Part shown: positions 13,855 to 14,719 of the stretch, piece by piece
Position numbering within the stretch: the stretch's first letter is position 1
How the letters are laid out: every line of letters starts with the position of its first letter
Source: Mariprofundaceae bacterium
Lineage (GTDB): Bacteria; Pseudomonadota; Zetaproteobacteria; Mariprofundales; Mariprofundaceae
DNA: 14,719 nucleotides
Direction of reading: 5' to 3'
Assembly: GCA_015488125.1 (NCBI GenBank)
Contig: WFOJ01000015.1
Coordinates: 1-14,719, forward strand
Translations under genes and position numbers: made by a program
Notes under the pieces: generated by a model
Seen by the model: only the letters and a program-made list of their open reading frames with translations
Databases searched by the model: none
Told to the model about the DNA's origin: nothing

Positions 13855-14719
13855 AAGGCTGCGCCTCGCGCTTCAGGGATGGTTGCTTTAATTCGTTCAC
13901 GATATCCTCAAAATGCATGCTGCGTGATGCCTTGACCAGCACCACATCATCGGTATCTGCTTGCCAGTATTGCGCATAGCCTTCGCGCCACGCGCTAACA
14001 TCGGCAAACCAGCGGGCCTTTGGCTGCCTGGCTGCCAGCGCCTGCATCTGCTCACCGATCAACAACAGCACATCCACATAACGCACATCCAGCGCCGCAT
14101 GCAACGTGGCCGCACCCGGCCCCAGTTCGGCCATATCACCCAGAATGGCAATACGCCGCCCCGGCATTTGCGCCAGCGTATCCAGCGCTGCCTGCATGGA
14201 GGCGGGGTTGGCATTGTAGCAATCATCCAGAAGACGTATGCCATTGATTCCCTGATGGATTTGCAGGCGTTGCGATACCGGCTGCCAGCCTTGCAAGGCT
14301 TCGGCAACCTCGTGCAGTGAAGCGTCTGTTTCGTGCATCAGCACGCTGGCCGACAAGGCCATATCGGCAGCCAGATGCGCGGCAGGCAGCGGCAAGGTCA
14401 ATGAGGCCCGTTCGCCTTGCCAGCACAACTGGCATACCACACCCTGACGTGTGCTTCTTACCATCCGGGATGCAGGCAGCAAACGCTCATCCTGTGGCAA
14501 CAAGGCAGCCACAGCAGGCGCTACAATCAGCCGACCATGCGCCTTCATGGCCTCAGCCAGGCGATATTTTTCCCGCGCAATATCCGTTAGTTCACCCAGT
14601 CCTTCACCGTGGGCCATGGCTATGCTGGTCAGCACCACCACATCCGCCTCGACCATGGTGGCCAGACGTTGCATTTCACCACGCTCACTAATGCCGCATT
14701 CCACCACAGCAAACTGATC
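13844..14719 (-). CDS. murF: UDP-N-acetylmuramoyl-tripeptide--D-alanyl-D-alanine ligase MurF, 5' end missing
   Basis: An ATP-dependent ligase that adds the D-Ala-D-Ala made by Ddl, giving the pentapeptide. The right edge cuts the gene. The last 291 residues are visible, and the P-loop lies outside. In visible numbering, VVECGISERGEM begins at residue 5. The probable carbamylated lysine is in REKYRL (49-54), LDDCYNANPASM lies at 164-175 and AILGDMAELG at 191-200, all typical of MurF. AADMALSA stands where related ligases often have an Asn (NAL), and SQRLQ where GR is usual. These are mild departures. The frame is open through the window edge, so no start can be given. The order murF-mraY-murD is universal in dcw clusters. 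Confidence 0.95.
   Translation of the reverse strand, partial: DQFAVVECGISERGEMQRLATMVEADVVVLTSIAMAHGEGLGELTDIAREKYRLAEAMKAHGRLIVAPAVAALLPQDERLLPASRMVRSTRQGVVCQLCWQGERASLTLPLPAAHLAADMALSASVLMHETDASLHEVAEALQGWQPVSQRLQIHQGINGIRLLDDCYNANPASMQAALDTLAQMPGRRIAILGDMAELGPGAATLHAALDVRYVDVLLLIGEQMQALAARQPKARWFADVSAWREGYAQYWQADTDDVVLVKASRSMHFEDIVNELKQPSLKREAQPYAV

Noticed and set aside
1..14719. CRISPR arrays, insertion sequences, attachment sites, tRNA genes or a defence island
   Set aside because: No spaced direct repeats, transposase-like proteins, terminal inverted repeats or tRNA cloverleafs were seen. The array is packed with conserved housekeeping genes of even composition.

Overview
The window comes from a Gram-negative, proteobacterium-like chromosome at roughly 50-55% GC by eye. 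Most of it, on the minus strand, is a nearly complete dcw (division and cell wall) cluster. The FtsZ tail, MraY termini and FtsQ/FtsA/FtsZ order all resemble proteobacteria. The exact lineage cannot be fixed by reading. A gamma- or zetaproteobacterium-type organism is a guess.

Layout. Bases 1-344 hold no convincing gene. On the minus strand they carry two tandem TTGACA promoters with 16-base spacers and a shared GC-rich discriminator. These look like stable-RNA (rRNA or tRNA) promoters firing out of the left edge. On the plus strand they carry a possible promoter, a perfect dyad and a strong ribosome binding site for the next gene. Bases 345-812 (+) encode a small standalone CZB (chemoreceptor zinc-binding) protein starting at TTG. 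Bases 886-14719 (-) form one operon-like array. In transcription order it reads murF (cut by the right edge), mraY, murD, ftsW, murG, murC, murB, ddl, ftsQ, ftsA, ftsZ, pabC, mltG. The array ends convergently with the CZB gene, with 73 bases between them and no clear intrinsic terminator.

How the genes work together. MurB, MurC, MurD and MurF (with MurE expected upstream) and Ddl build UDP-MurNAc-pentapeptide. MraY and MurG make lipid I and lipid II, and FtsW polymerises lipid II at the septum. FtsQ links the divisome across the inner membrane, and FtsA tethers the FtsZ ring to the membrane. MltG cuts nascent glycan strands and so terminates them. PabC, a folate (p-aminobenzoate) enzyme, is the one metabolic outsider, but it is a common neighbour of mltG. 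Nearly every junction overlaps by 1-14 bases, so translation is probably coupled. The only sizeable gap (68 bases, AT-rich) lies before ftsZ and carries promoter-like sequence.

Most of the window is a well-known system, and I found no convincing new one. The points worth a second look are the PabC that lacks a conserved glutamate and has a stop codon just before its start, the standalone CZB gene with its operator-like dyad, the tandem promoters at the left edge, and the replacement of the usual lpxC by pabC-mltG after ftsZ.
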